Program-made: the position numbers and the translations under genes | Part shown: in pieces, positions 1-7,360 of the stretch | How the letters are laid out: each line of letters opens with the position of its first letter | Position numbering within the stretch: position 1 is the stretch's first letter | The notes under the pieces: model-generated | Databases searched by the model: none | The model's input: the letters and a program-made list of their open reading frames with translations, nothing else | What the model was told of the DNA's origin: nothing | DNA from: Thermococcus thioreducens | GTDB lineage: Archaea; Methanobacteriota_B; Thermococci; Thermococcales; Thermococcaceae | Length of the DNA: 64,000 nt | NCBI RefSeq assembly: GCF_002214545.1 | Contig: NZ_CP015105.1 | Span: 1,798,001 to 1,862,000 of the forward strand | Reading direction: 5' to 3'

Positions 1-97
1 TTTTAGACGCGTAGGCCAAAAGAATCCCAAACAGAACTGCCAATTCAAGTGAAAACCTCCTAAACAGCAATCCACGAAAGAATCACAAACTTTGATG

Positions 98-119
98 AAA
101 CTTTGCGCAGGCAAAGTTT
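98..119. repeat. palindromic hairpin, AAACTTTGC type
   Basis: Perfect 9-bp inverted repeat AAACTTTGC / GCAAAGTTT with loop GCAG, preceded by TTTGATG. It is related in sequence to the hairpins at 316-337 and 562-585, suggesting copies of one small intergenic palindromic element. Confidence 0.6.
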
Positions 120-315
120 CAGCGCTGGCGGAAAAATGACATGCAATTCTAAAAACGCTTGTTGATCTGATAGCGTTTCACTCCCAACAATGTCAAATGA
201 CAAGGCTTGATATTAAACCCTCATTCACCTGCGGATTTCAGAATTCATGCTTGATTTTCCCAAAGCTGGCTTGGTTGGCAAAGTTCTAGGGGTGTGGGGG
301 CGTTAGCCCCCCAGC

Positions 316-337
316 AAGCTTTGCGCAAGCAAAGCTT
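316..337. repeat. palindromic hairpin, AAGCTTTGC type
   Basis: Perfect 9-bp inverted repeat AAGCTTTGC / GCAAAGCTT with loop GCAA. It shares the CTTTGCGCA core with the hairpin at 98-119. Confidence 0.6.
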
Positions 338-561
338 GACCAAAAAGTTCCGACTGCCCAAGAGGGGCTTGAAGATGTTGCATGCATTGTTAAGCGGGAG
401 GTTTGTTTGGGGTTTACTTTCATGAGAGCCCATTGGAATGAGGTTTGCTCAAAAACAGCGCCCGAAGGGCGCTAAGGAGAAGAAACCCTTATCACGAGGA
501 TGGAGTTTAAAGCAAACCCTTAAATTAGGTTAGCACCTCTAAAAGGCATGCCATTTTTGAT

Positions 562-585
562 GAAACTTTTCTCCAGAAAAGTTTC
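562..585. repeat. palindromic hairpin, GAAACTTTTCT type
   Basis: Perfect 11-bp inverted repeat GAAACTTTTCT / AGAAAAGTTTC with a 2-nt loop, preceded by the same TTTGAT string as the hairpin at 98-119. It lies downstream of the minus-strand tRNA-Arg gene, so it could also act as a 3' element for that transcript. Confidence 0.6.
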
Positions 586-664
586 TTAACGTGGGGTGAA
601 ACCCCACCTCGGGGGTTTGAGAGTACAGAGAGATAAGGGGGCGGAGCCCCCTTGTCTTTCGTTG

Positions 665-742
665 TGGCGGGCCGGGCGGGATTTGAACCCGCGACCTTCG
701 GCTCCGGAGGCCGACGCCCTGTCCCGACTAGGCCACCGGCCC
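665..742 (-). tRNA. tRNA-Arg (anticodon CCG)
   Basis: The minus strand folds as a complete cloverleaf. The acceptor stem is GGGCCGG/CCGGCCC, the anticodon stem is TCGGC/GCCGA around loop CTCCGGA (anticodon CCG, codon CGG), and the T loop is GGTTCAAATCC. The 3' CCA is encoded at 665-667. No intron is present. The length of 78 nt is normal. Confidence 0.96.
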
Positions 743-765
743 ACGCCCATAGGTATTCCCCGGGT

Positions 766-778
766 GAATTTAAAAACC
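766..778 (-). promoter_or_regulatory. TATA-type promoter of tRNA-Arg
   Basis: On the minus strand the AT-rich string GGTTTTTAAATTC lies about 24-36 nt upstream of the mature tRNA 5' end, the expected distance for an archaeal TATA box. Confidence 0.55.
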
Positions 779-786
779 TAATCACT

Positions 787-827
787 GCTTTTGATGTACC
801 GAACTATACATTAAAGCATCAAAAAGC
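787..827. promoter_or_regulatory. candidate operator dyads upstream of the BlaI-like repressor
   Basis: An outer dyad GCTTTTGATG (787-796) / CATCAAAAAGC (817-827, one extra A) encloses an inner dyad ATGTA (794-798) / TACAT (807-811). BlaI/MecI repressors are known to bind TACA/TGTA dyads and often regulate themselves. The site lies 60-100 nt before the repressor start. Function is inferred only. Confidence 0.4.
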
Positions 828-885
828 ACAAAAACTTTTTAGCTTAGGCGCCCTACATAGAACAAGGAAGAGGAGGAGTGATACC

Positions 886-1251
886 ATGCGGCCCCACGAA
901 TTCAAGCTCACCGAGGAGGGTATAAAGGCTGTTCTTCCGCCCCTTGAGGCTGAGATAATGGAACACATGTGGAGGGTCAAGGTGGCAACGGCGGGACAGG
1001 TCTATGAGTACATGAAGGTGAAACATCCGGACATAAGGCGCTCCACCATAAGCATCCTCATGAACCGTCTGTGCGAGCGCGGACTTCTCAAGAGGAGCGT
1101 TGAGAAGGGAAGGGGTGGAATGAGATACGTGTACTCCATAACCACCACGAGAGAAGAGTTCGAAGAGAGGGTCGTCCAGAGCATCTTGGACGCTCTCATG
1201 ACGAACTTCAAGGAGGCGACCTACGCCTACCTCTCCAGAATTAAGAAGTGA
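886..1251 (+). CDS. BlaI/MecI/CopY-family winged-helix transcriptional repressor
   Basis: This 121-residue protein matches the penicillinase-repressor (BlaI/MecI/CopY) winged-helix family. Seen: an N-terminal helix region (LPPLEAEIMEHMW), then AGQVYEYMKVKHPDIRRSTI and ILMNRLCERGLLKR, corresponding to the recognition helix and wing, then a charged C-terminal helix typical of the dimerisation tail. The start at ATG 886 is fixed by an AGGAGGAG ribosome binding site at 871-878; an upstream extension of the frame runs through the tRNA-Arg and is rejected. It is 6 nt from the downstream HtpX-like protease gene, so the two are almost certainly cotranscribed. In bacteria BlaI-type repressors pair with a membrane metalloprotease (BlaR1/MecR1). 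Its ligand and target genes are not evident. Confidence 0.82.
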   Translation: MRPHEFKLTEEGIKAVLPPLEAEIMEHMWRVKVATAGQVYEYMKVKHPDIRRSTISILMNRLCERGLLKRSVEKGRGGMRYVYSITTTREEFEERVVQSILDALMTNFKEATYAYLSRIKK

Positions 1252-1257
1252 TGGGAA

Positions 1258-2040
1258 ATGCTGTTCATTATCATGGCCCTCGAAGTCATACTGGCCGTGA
1301 TAGCCCTTAAAGAGCTGGGTCTCAGGATAGCTTTGGCTGCCTTCGGCTCCATACTTCTCCTGTACTTCTGGGTCTCAACCAAGGACGTTAAGGGCAGCTA
1401 CCTGACGCTTCAGAGGAGCGAAATTCCATGGCTCTACGACGGCATAGCGGAGATGGCCAAAAAGGCAGGGCTCCCAATGCCCAGGGTGTACATCCTGGAC
1501 GACTACATACCCAACGCATACTCCTTCAAGAACACGATAGTCCTTTCCCTGGGGCTTTTTGAGGTTCTCGACAGCGACGAGATACTCGCCGTTGCCGCCC
1601 ACGAGCTCGGCCACATAAAGAACGGAGACACAAAGATATTCCCCGTGCTCGCCTACGGCAGATTCCTTATGATGGTGTTCACTGGAGTGCTCATACTTCT
1701 CGCCCATACATCGGCCGTTACAGTAGCGGCCCTCTTCCTCTACGCCCTCTATGAGGTCGCCAGGGCCAATTTCCTTAAGAGCAGAGAGTTCCAGGCGGAT
1801 GAAACAGCGCTCAGACTGCTGGACGTGCCGATGAGCCTCAAACACGCCCTCGAAGAGCTCAAGTACTACGAAGACCTGAGGGTTGGCGTCAGACTGAGTG
1901 CCCTGCCTAGCATAGAGCCAGCGATAGAGAGAAAGCAGAAGCCTGCGATAATAGAGACCCACCCAAGCTATGACGAGAGGATATTTAGGATACTCGTGGA
2001 GATTAACGGCAACAACATGTTCAACCAGCGCGTGCAGTGA
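1258..2040 (+). CDS. htpX: M48-family membrane zinc metalloprotease, HtpX-like
   Basis: A 260-residue membrane protease of the M48 family. Two N-terminal hydrophobic segments (about residues 1-16 and 22-40) precede the catalytic HELGH at 115-119; a further hydrophobic segment (about 130-160) follows, then the third-ligand region SREFQADETA. HtpX proteases degrade misfolded membrane proteins. Length is close to the usual 260-300 residues. The gene follows a BlaI-like repressor by 6 nt and is followed 6 nt later by a dCMP deaminase gene, forming a three-gene plus-strand operon. Pairing with a BlaI-type repressor suggests protease-linked signalling, though the family alone also fits plain housekeeping. 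Confidence 0.88.
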   Translation: MLFIIMALEVILAVIALKELGLRIALAAFGSILLLYFWVSTKDVKGSYLTLQRSEIPWLYDGIAEMAKKAGLPMPRVYILDDYIPNAYSFKNTIVLSLGLFEVLDSDEILAVAAHELGHIKNGDTKIFPVLAYGRFLMMVFTGVLILLAHTSAVTVAALFLYALYEVARANFLKSREFQADETALRLLDVPMSLKHALEELKYYEDLRVGVRLSALPSIEPAIERKQKPAIIETHPSYDERIFRILVEINGNNMFNQRVQ

Positions 2041-2046
2041 TGCCCT

Positions 2047-2583
2047 ATGGGGATTGAGATAGTACTCGACAGGGAAAAGGCCGAGAGAATAAAGCGCATA
2101 AGGCCGACTAAAGACGAGTATTTCATGCTTATCGCAAAGCTCGTCTCGCTTAGGGCCACCTGTCCCCGTCTCAGGGTAGGTGCCGTCGCTGTCAAAGACG
2201 GCTACATCCTCGCTACCGGCTACAACGGTGCACCTAGGGGCATGGAGCACTGCATTGATGTGGGGTGCCTCATCGTCGACGGCCACTGTCACAGAGCCGT
2301 CCATGCAGAGCAGAACGTCATAGCGATGGCGGCCAGAAAGGGCATAAGCCTCGAAGGAGCGACGCTCTACGTCACCCACTTCCCCTGCGACATCTGCTTC
2401 AAGATAGTCATAAACGCCGGAATAAAGGAGATAGTCTACGAGGAGATGTACCCCAACGAGGCAACGGAGATTCTGCTCAGAGAGGCGCAGGAGAAAGGAA
2501 TAGTCAAGATAAGACAGTTCAAGCTTTCAAAGGAAAGGGTGCAGGCATTCCTGGAGGAGCTTTTCGGCGAGTTCGTGGATTAG
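2047..2583 (+). CDS. deoxycytidylate (dCMP) deaminase family protein
   Basis: The 178-residue protein has the cytidine/dCMP deaminase signature: HAEQN carrying the zinc-binding His and catalytic Glu, and PCDIC carrying the paired zinc-ligand cysteines. The ATGYNGAPRGMEHC region is typical of dCMP deaminases, as are the extra Cys/His ligands before HAE. The enzyme converts dCMP to dUMP, feeding thymidylate synthesis. About 25 extra N-terminal residues precede the conserved domain. It is the last gene of the BlaI-HtpX operon and its stop overlaps the convergent DUF2304 gene by 4 nt. Confidence 0.85.
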   Translation: MGIEIVLDREKAERIKRIRPTKDEYFMLIAKLVSLRATCPRLRVGAVAVKDGYILATGYNGAPRGMEHCIDVGCLIVDGHCHRAVHAEQNVIAMAARKGISLEGATLYVTHFPCDICFKIVINAGIKEIVYEEMYPNEATEILLREAQEKGIVKIRQFKLSKERVQAFLEELFGEFVD

Positions 2584-2945
2584 AGCTTTTTGTTTATCTC
2601 TTCAAGCCTTCTGTTTATCTCCTCCATCTCAATTGCTATTCTCCTAGTCAGCTCCGTTATCTCCCTCTCTGTTCTGTCCACCGCAACGTAGACCTTCAAT
2701 ATCAGGAGGTACGACAGGCCTATCGCAATGACAAACAGCGCATCGAGGCCCCTCCCAAGACCGAGGAGCCTCCGTATCTCGTTGGCCATTTCCAGGGGAA
2801 ATATCGCCACTATCAGAAGCCCCAGGAGGATAACCTCCCAAAAGAGAAAATCACCCCACTCAAACTCCTTCTTTCCGTACTTGCCCAGCACGTAGAGCAT
2901 CAGGGCCAGCACAACAACTATAGCCATGTACTGAACGGCATACAT
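2580..2945 (-). CDS. DUF2304 membrane protein, partner of the adjacent GT2
   Basis: A 121-residue protein with three hydrophobic segments (near residues 4-20, 34-50 and 64-86) and a charged C-terminal coiled-coil tail rich in Glu, Arg and Ile. The pattern fits DUF2304 proteins, which commonly neighbour polyprenol-phosphate glycosyltransferases. ATG 2945 is chosen because GAGGTG lies 6 nt upstream; GTG 2954 and ATG 2951 are alternatives. The upstream GT2 gene stops 5 nt before this start, so the two are cotranscribed. A role in anchoring or aiding the GT2 is inferred. Confidence 0.72.
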   Translation of the reverse strand: MYAVQYMAIVVVLALMLYVLGKYGKKEFEWGDFLFWEVILLGLLIVAIFPLEMANEIRRLLGLGRGLDALFVIAIGLSYLLILKVYVAVDRTEREITELTRRIAIEMEEINRRLEEINKKL

Positions 2946-2950
2946 GGTCA

Positions 2951-4273
2951 TCACCTCAGTTTATCAAACAGCAGGTTGAGGGCTATTTTAACACCCTCCA
3001 GGATGTTCGTCCCCTTTTTCATGGAGTACTCGGTGTACACAGCTTGGATTGGCACTTCAACAACGCGACAACGGTTTCTGGAGACCTCAATGATTATCTC
3101 GCTCGAAACCGCGTAGCGGTCGCAGGTTATCCTTATTTTGGCGGCGCAATCCCTGCTGAAGCATCTCAGCCCGCTCTGACTGTCGCTGACGTATTTTCTC
3201 GCAAAAACGGCCGTTATAGCGTCGAGGACAAAGTTTCCAAAGCGCTTCACAAAGGGCATCTGGCTGGTGTCGCCCTTGAGCCTCGAACCAACGGCAAAGT
3301 CCGCCCTCCCCTCGGCGACGGGCTTCATAACCCTCAGGGCGTCGCTCACGAGGTGCTGACCGTCGGCATCGAAGGTGATGATAAGCCGGGCGTTCCTTCT
3401 GAGGGAATAGGTTATCCCTGTGCCAAGGGCACCGCCGAGACCGCGGTTGACCAGGTGTGTGAGGACATGGACGCCCTTCGAGCGGGCTATCTCCCGGGTT
3501 CTGTCACGGGAGCCGTCGTTGACGACGACTATCTCATCCCGCCTGAAGTAGCGGAGCAGGTCATCGAGGACAGCACCTATGGTCATCTCTTCATTGTAGG
3601 CCGGCACAACAACGTAAGTGCTTAGAAGGTTTTCCAGGAGTCCAAGGAGTCCCCCCATGTCCTCAACCTCAAAATCCGGGGTGGAGTCAACTGAAAAGCT
3701 CATCCTCCCGGCGGTGTGACCCGTTATCATAACGCTCAACGCACCGAGCTCCCTGGCCGGGAGTATGTCGTAGCCGTGGTCGCCAACCACCAATACCTTG
3801 GTCGGTTCAAGGCCAAAGGCCTCGATTATCCGCCGAAGCTGTCCGGGGTTAGGCTTGAGGTCATCCGGCGGAACATCGTCACGGGTGGAGACAACCTCAA
3901 AATAGCCACTCACTCCATGCATCTCCAGCGCCTTAAGGGCCGCCTTCCGGGAGCTCCGGGTCATTATCGCCATTTTGACGTCCCTTTCCCTCAGAAAGTC
4001 CAGGACTTCCAGGACCCCCTCAAAAAGAAAACTGTCCCTCATCCTCTCGGACTCAAGCTCAACAAGGACAGCGTAGAGCTCCTCGAAGTCCCTTCCCGTC
4101 TCGCGGGATATTCTCAGCAGGTTCTCGTACATCGGCGTCATGTCACCGATTATCTCCTTAGGGATTCCCATCTCAACGAGCCGGGATTTGAGCTCCTCCT
4201 TAATTTCAGCAAAGGGCTTAGGTGCACCGACCAGCGTTCCGTCAAGGTCAAAGACCACCAGTTTCACGTCCAT
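2951..4273 (-). CDS. HAD-family hydrolase fused to GT2 glycosyltransferase
   Basis: A 440-residue two-domain protein. Residues 1-212 form a HAD phosphatase: DLDGTLVG nucleophile motif near the N-terminus, MTRSSRKA motif II region, and VVGDHGYDILPA as the acidic motif. Residues 215-440 form a GT2 domain: VVPAYNEEMTIG, VVNDGSRDRT, FDADGQH as the metal-binding DxD-like motif, and SDSQSGLRCF, all typical of dolichyl-phosphate hexose synthases. The DUF2304 gene follows directly, and a GT4 gene starts divergently 57 nt away. The fusion suggests a phosphatase coupled to lipid-linked sugar transfer; sugar and acceptor cannot be told. The start has GGTGAG upstream. Confidence 0.85.
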   Translation of the reverse strand: MDVKLVVFDLDGTLVGAPKPFAEIKEELKSRLVEMGIPKEIIGDMTPMYENLLRISRETGRDFEELYAVLVELESERMRDSFLFEGVLEVLDFLRERDVKMAIMTRSSRKAALKALEMHGVSGYFEVVSTRDDVPPDDLKPNPGQLRRIIEAFGLEPTKVLVVGDHGYDILPARELGALSVMITGHTAGRMSFSVDSTPDFEVEDMGGLLGLLENLLSTYVVVPAYNEEMTIGAVLDDLLRYFRRDEIVVVNDGSRDRTREIARSKGVHVLTHLVNRGLGGALGTGITYSLRRNARLIITFDADGQHLVSDALRVMKPVAEGRADFAVGSRLKGDTSQMPFVKRFGNFVLDAITAVFARKYVSDSQSGLRCFSRDCAAKIRITCDRYAVSSEIIIEVSRNRCRVVEVPIQAVYTEYSMKKGTNILEGVKIALNLLFDKLR

Positions 4274-4329
4274 GTTCTCACCGAAGGATTTATTTTTGGC
4301 TTGTTCTAAGGGGATTGGGTGTCTAAGAT

Positions 4330-5238
4330 ATGATAGCGGCCGCTCCGCTTATAGGTTTAACCCTAACGCTCATCCTCACCCCCTACATAGCCGGAAGAAT
4401 GAAGAGGGCTGGAATCACGGGGAGGGACATACACAAGATGAACCAACCGGAAGTAGCGGAGATGGGGGGTATGGCAGTTCTTCTCACCATTCCCATAGCG
4501 CTCTCACCCTTTATGGACGAGAAAATCATGGGGGTTCTCACGGTCTTTCTGCTCTTCGGAGTCGCTGGAATCATAGACGACCTGACGAACCTGAGACAGC
4601 TCCACAAGGTCTTTCTATCGCTCTTGGTCTCAGTCCCGGTGGCGTTTTTCGGCATCGCGCCCGAGGTTGATCTCTTCGGCTACACCCTCAATCTGGGGGT
4701 TCTGTATCCCGTTTTCGCGGTGCTCTTCGTCACAGGCTCGGCAAACCTGGTGAACATGCTCGCTGGGTTCAACGGGCTGGAGGTGGGGACTTCCACCATA
4801 ATCCTTGGAATTCTGGCCCTGATAACCGACGGAAATGCCAGGCTCATTGCACTGACCGGGATGGGGGCCGCGTTGGGCTTTCTGTGGTGGAACCGCTATC
4901 CAGCGAGAGTCTTCCCGGGCGATACAGGAACCTTAAGCCTGGGCGCGCTGATAGGGCTGGTTGCCTTGACAGGAAAGGTGGAGGCCTACGCGGCGCTTCT
5001 CCTTCTGCCGCACTTCCTGGACTTCGCCATAAAGGCAGTGGGTGTTCGCTTCGGTGTACGGAGGCACGGAAGAACGACTGTACTGCCAGACGGAACGCTT
5101 CGGGCGCCGCCGTATCCCAGCTTCCTGGGGATAATAATGAGAAAAGTCAGGGTCACCGAGCCCAGGCTTGTGGCCATTGTATGGCTGATCGAACTCACTC
5201 TTGGCCTTCTCGTTTGGGCTCTTCATCAATTACTTTGA
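4330..5238 (+). CDS. GT4 polyprenyl-phosphate sugar-1-phosphate transferase (MraY/AglH-like)
   Basis: A 302-residue polytopic membrane enzyme of the WecA/MraY/GPT family, which moves HexNAc-1-phosphate from a UDP-sugar to a polyprenyl phosphate at the start of lipid-linked glycan synthesis. Seen: IHKMNQPEVAEMGGMAVL near the N-terminus, the catalytic IDDLTNL loop, NLVNMLAGFNGLE, the nucleotide-site FPGDTGTLSLGAL, and a basic late loop RRHGRTTVLPDG. About ten hydrophobic helices. In Archaea this is likely the dolichol-linked GlcNAc-1-P transferase of N-glycosylation (AglH type), matching the nearby GT2-DUF2304 pair. Its 3' end overlaps the convergent cas6 gene by 44 nt. Confidence 0.87.
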   Translation: MIAAAPLIGLTLTLILTPYIAGRMKRAGITGRDIHKMNQPEVAEMGGMAVLLTIPIALSPFMDEKIMGVLTVFLLFGVAGIIDDLTNLRQLHKVFLSLLVSVPVAFFGIAPEVDLFGYTLNLGVLYPVFAVLFVTGSANLVNMLAGFNGLEVGTSTIILGILALITDGNARLIALTGMGAALGFLWWNRYPARVFPGDTGTLSLGALIGLVALTGKVEAYAALLLLPHFLDFAIKAVGVRFGVRRHGRTTVLPDGTLRAPPYPSFLGIIMRKVRVTEPRLVAIVWLIELTLGLLVWALHQLL

Positions 5239-5944
5239 CCATTCCAAAGCCGTAGCGGGTCTTTTCTCCAAAGCCGTTCTCGTAGCCGAAGCGGGCTATC
5301 TCCGGAGAGCCGTGGTAGCGGAATATCATGAGGGAGCCGCGGTAGTAGGTGTCTCTGACGAGAATCCTGACGGGCTTAAACTTGATAACGTCAATGGCAA
5401 AGTCCTTCTCCTCGGGCATCGTGCCCATTATCGCCGAATACCTCATCAGCATTACCTTGCGTAGCTTATCAAAGAAGGCCTCCTCGCTTGGGTAGAGATC
5501 CCATATCTTCATCCTGTTGCCGCTGAGCTTGACCGTCCTGACCATTATTGGACTAAGCGTTGAGAAGAGCGCCCCCTCCTTTATGCGGGGTTCCTTGAGT
5601 ATCTTTATATCGTCCGCTATGAAAGCCGAATCGCCCAGCTGGAGAACCGGGCTGTCTATGAATCCCTCCACAACGGCCTTTATGAGCTCGCTGGAAGATG
5701 AAGAGACATAGAGAGAAACGTCATCTGAAAGAACCCTTATCCCCCTATCCGGAATCAGCTCACGCTTTCTGACCATTATACGGGAGAAGGTAAAGTAGTC
5801 AACGTGACTTACCTCAGCCTCGTGGGCGATCTCGGGAGATACTATGGCCATTTTCTCAAGAAGCTGAACGTAAACATCGTAGTTATAATTGAAGGGAAGA
5901 ATTGTGCCCTCCTTTGCGGGCCTGAACTTTATCTCGACTCTCAT
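5195..5944 (-). CDS. Cas6-family protein, solitary, probably non-catalytic paralog
   Basis: A 249-residue RAMP-fold protein. Seen: the N-terminal ferredoxin-like strand MRVEIKFRP, a central LSPIMVRTV strand typical of Cas6, and the C-terminal glycine-rich loop GFGEKTRYGFGMV. Aligned by eye to Pyrococcus furiosus Cas6 as remembered, the catalytic Tyr31, His46 and Lys52 positions are not conserved (Ala and Asp fall at the His and Lys positions). From memory, a non-catalytic Cas6 paralog is known in Pyrococcus, and this resembles it. No CRISPR array or other cas gene is in the window. Start ATG 5944 has GGTGGGA upstream; a longer frame to 6022 lacks support. Confidence 0.8.
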   Translation of the reverse strand: MRVEIKFRPAKEGTILPFNYNYDVYVQLLEKMAIVSPEIAHEAEVSHVDYFTFSRIMVRKRELIPDRGIRVLSDDVSLYVSSSSSELIKAVVEGFIDSPVLQLGDSAFIADDIKILKEPRIKEGALFSTLSPIMVRTVKLSGNRMKIWDLYPSEEAFFDKLRKVMLMRYSAIMGTMPEEKDFAIDVIKFKPVRILVRDTYYRGSLMIFRYHGSPEIARFGYENGFGEKTRYGFGMVKVIDEEPKREGQE

Positions 5945-6071
5945 TACATCCCACCCCTGTGCTATAACCCCCTTATAATTGGCACTCGAAGTTAATAAGA
6001 ATTTCGCAAATAAACCACGCATCCATTACTTCAAAATTAAGTCAGGAAAAATCCGCACGTCTCGTACCAAA

Positions 6072-6082
6072 GGTATATAAAG
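6072..6082 (+). promoter_or_regulatory. TATA box for pan
   Basis: GGTATATAAAG preceded by an A-rich BRE-like string, 82-92 nt before the PAN start. It implies a 5' leader of about 60 nt, unusually long for this window, where many promoters give short leaders. Confidence 0.6.
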
Positions 6083-6163
6083 CCGGGTGCCCCAAAGAAT
6101 ACATGGAAAGGATAGAGTTAAAAAGGCCCTTCTACACAGTCTGCATTGTGAGAGGTGAAAATT

Positions 6164-7360
6164 ATGAGCGTTGAAGACGTTGGTGTTAAACCATCGAACG
6201 AGTACGATGATTACATCATGTACCTCAAGAGGAGGATCAGGCAGCTTGAACTCCAAGTGAGAACCCTGGAAGCCGACAAGGAGAGGCTGGAGAGGGAACT
6301 CTCACGCATGAGGATGGAGATGTCCCGGCTGAGACAGCCCCCAGCCTTTGCGGGTATGCTCCTTGAGGTACTCGACGAGGACAGGGCGATAGTCCAGAAC
6401 TACAACGGACCGCGCTTTGTAGTCCGGATTGCACCCTGGATAGAGAGGGACAGACTGAAACCAGGTTCGAGGGTTGCCCTCGATCAGAGAACCATGGCCA
6501 TAGTTGAACTCCTTCCCAGCGAGAAGGACCCGAGCGTATTGGGCTTTGAAGTCATTGAGAGGCCAGAGGTCAGCTACAAGGATATCGGCGGTCTGGACAG
6601 ACAGCTCCAGGAGCTTAGAGAGGCCGTCGAGCTTCCGCTCAGGCACCCGGAGCTCTTTGAAACGGTGGGGATTGAACCGCCGAAGGGGGTACTCCTCTAC
6701 GGCCCGCCGGGATGTGGAAAGACGCTCATGGCGAAGGCCCTTGCCCACGAGGTCAACGCTACATTCATAAAGGTCGTCGGCAGCGAGCTGGTAAGGAAGT
6801 TCATAGGCGAAGGGGCAAGGCTCGTCCACGAGCTCTTTGAGCTGGCCAAGGAGAAGGCACCTACAATAATATTCATTGACGAGATAGACGCCATCGGGGC
6901 GAAGAGAATGGACGAGACGACCGGTGGGGAGAGGGAAGTCAACAGAACCCTCATGCAGCTTCTGGCTGAGATGGACGGCTTCGACCCAAGGGGCAATGTT
7001 AAGGTAATAGCCGCCACCAACAGGCCGGACATCCTTGACCCGGCACTTCTCAGGCCCGGACGCTTCGACAGACTTATTGAGGTTCCTCTTCCGGACTTCA
7101 AAGGCAGGCTGGAGATACTCAAGGTTCACACGAGGAAGATGAACCTCAGGGACGTCGACCTGCGCGTCATAGCCGAGCTGACGGAGGGGGCCAGCGGAGC
7201 AGACCTGAAGGCCATAGCCACCGAGGCAGGGATGTTTGCCATAAGGGCGAGGCGTGAGTACATCACCCAGGACGACTTCCTCAAGGCAATAGAGAAAGTT
7301 TTCGGGGCAGAGCAGAGGCTCGCCCAGCAGATAGCCATGCACGAGGTCATGTACGGCTGA
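6164..7360 (+). CDS. pan: proteasome-activating nucleotidase PAN
   Basis: A 398-residue AAA+ ATPase, the hexameric unfoldase that feeds substrates to the archaeal 20S proteasome. Domains in order: N-terminal coiled coil (about 15-60), OB domain (about 65-130), AAA+ domain with Walker A GPPGCGKT, Walker B IIFIDEID, sensor region AATNRPD and the arginine-finger segment RPGRFDR, then the helical C domain. The C-terminus ends in MYG, fitting the HbYX motif that docks into proteasome alpha pockets. ATG 6164 has AGAGGTG upstream; GTG 6155 is an in-frame alternative. The 3' end overlaps the convergent MFS gene by 14 nt. Confidence 0.97.
   Translation: MSVEDVGVKPSNEYDDYIMYLKRRIRQLELQVRTLEADKERLERELSRMRMEMSRLRQPPAFAGMLLEVLDEDRAIVQNYNGPRFVVRIAPWIERDRLKPGSRVALDQRTMAIVELLPSEKDPSVLGFEVIERPEVSYKDIGGLDRQLQELREAVELPLRHPELFETVGIEPPKGVLLYGPPGCGKTLMAKALAHEVNATFIKVVGSELVRKFIGEGARLVHELFELAKEKAPTIIFIDEIDAIGAKRMDETTGGEREVNRTLMQLLAEMDGFDPRGNVKVIAATNRPDILDPALLRPGRFDRLIEVPLPDFKGRLEILKVHTRKMNLRDVDLRVIAELTEGASGADLKAIATEAGMFAIRARREYITQDDFLKAIEKVFGAEQRLAQQIAMHEVMYG

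Larger units (their letters stand above)
1..664. other. gene-poor hairpin-rich intergenic region
   Basis: No credible coding region is visible. The stretch contains several perfect short inverted repeats: 98-119 (9-bp stem), 316-337 (9-bp stem), 458-473, 562-585 (11-bp stem), 590-606 and 638-652. Three of them share a GAAACTTT or AAGCTTTGC core, and two are preceded by the same TTTGATGAAACTTT string (91-104 and 557-570). Small ORFs here lack ribosome binding sites and read through the hairpins. It may be a decayed region colonised by a small palindromic repeat. Confidence 0.6.

Noticed and set aside
1-660. CRISPR array
   Set aside because: The repeats are variable palindromes with irregular spacing, not identical direct repeats with unique spacers.
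652-885. N-terminal extension of the BlaI-like gene to 652
   Set aside because: It reads antisense through tRNA-Arg and past the promoter; ATG 886 has a clear ribosome binding site.
1375-2379. 334-residue minus-strand ORF
   Set aside because: Shadow of the HtpX and dCMP deaminase genes, with no start signal and no family resemblance.
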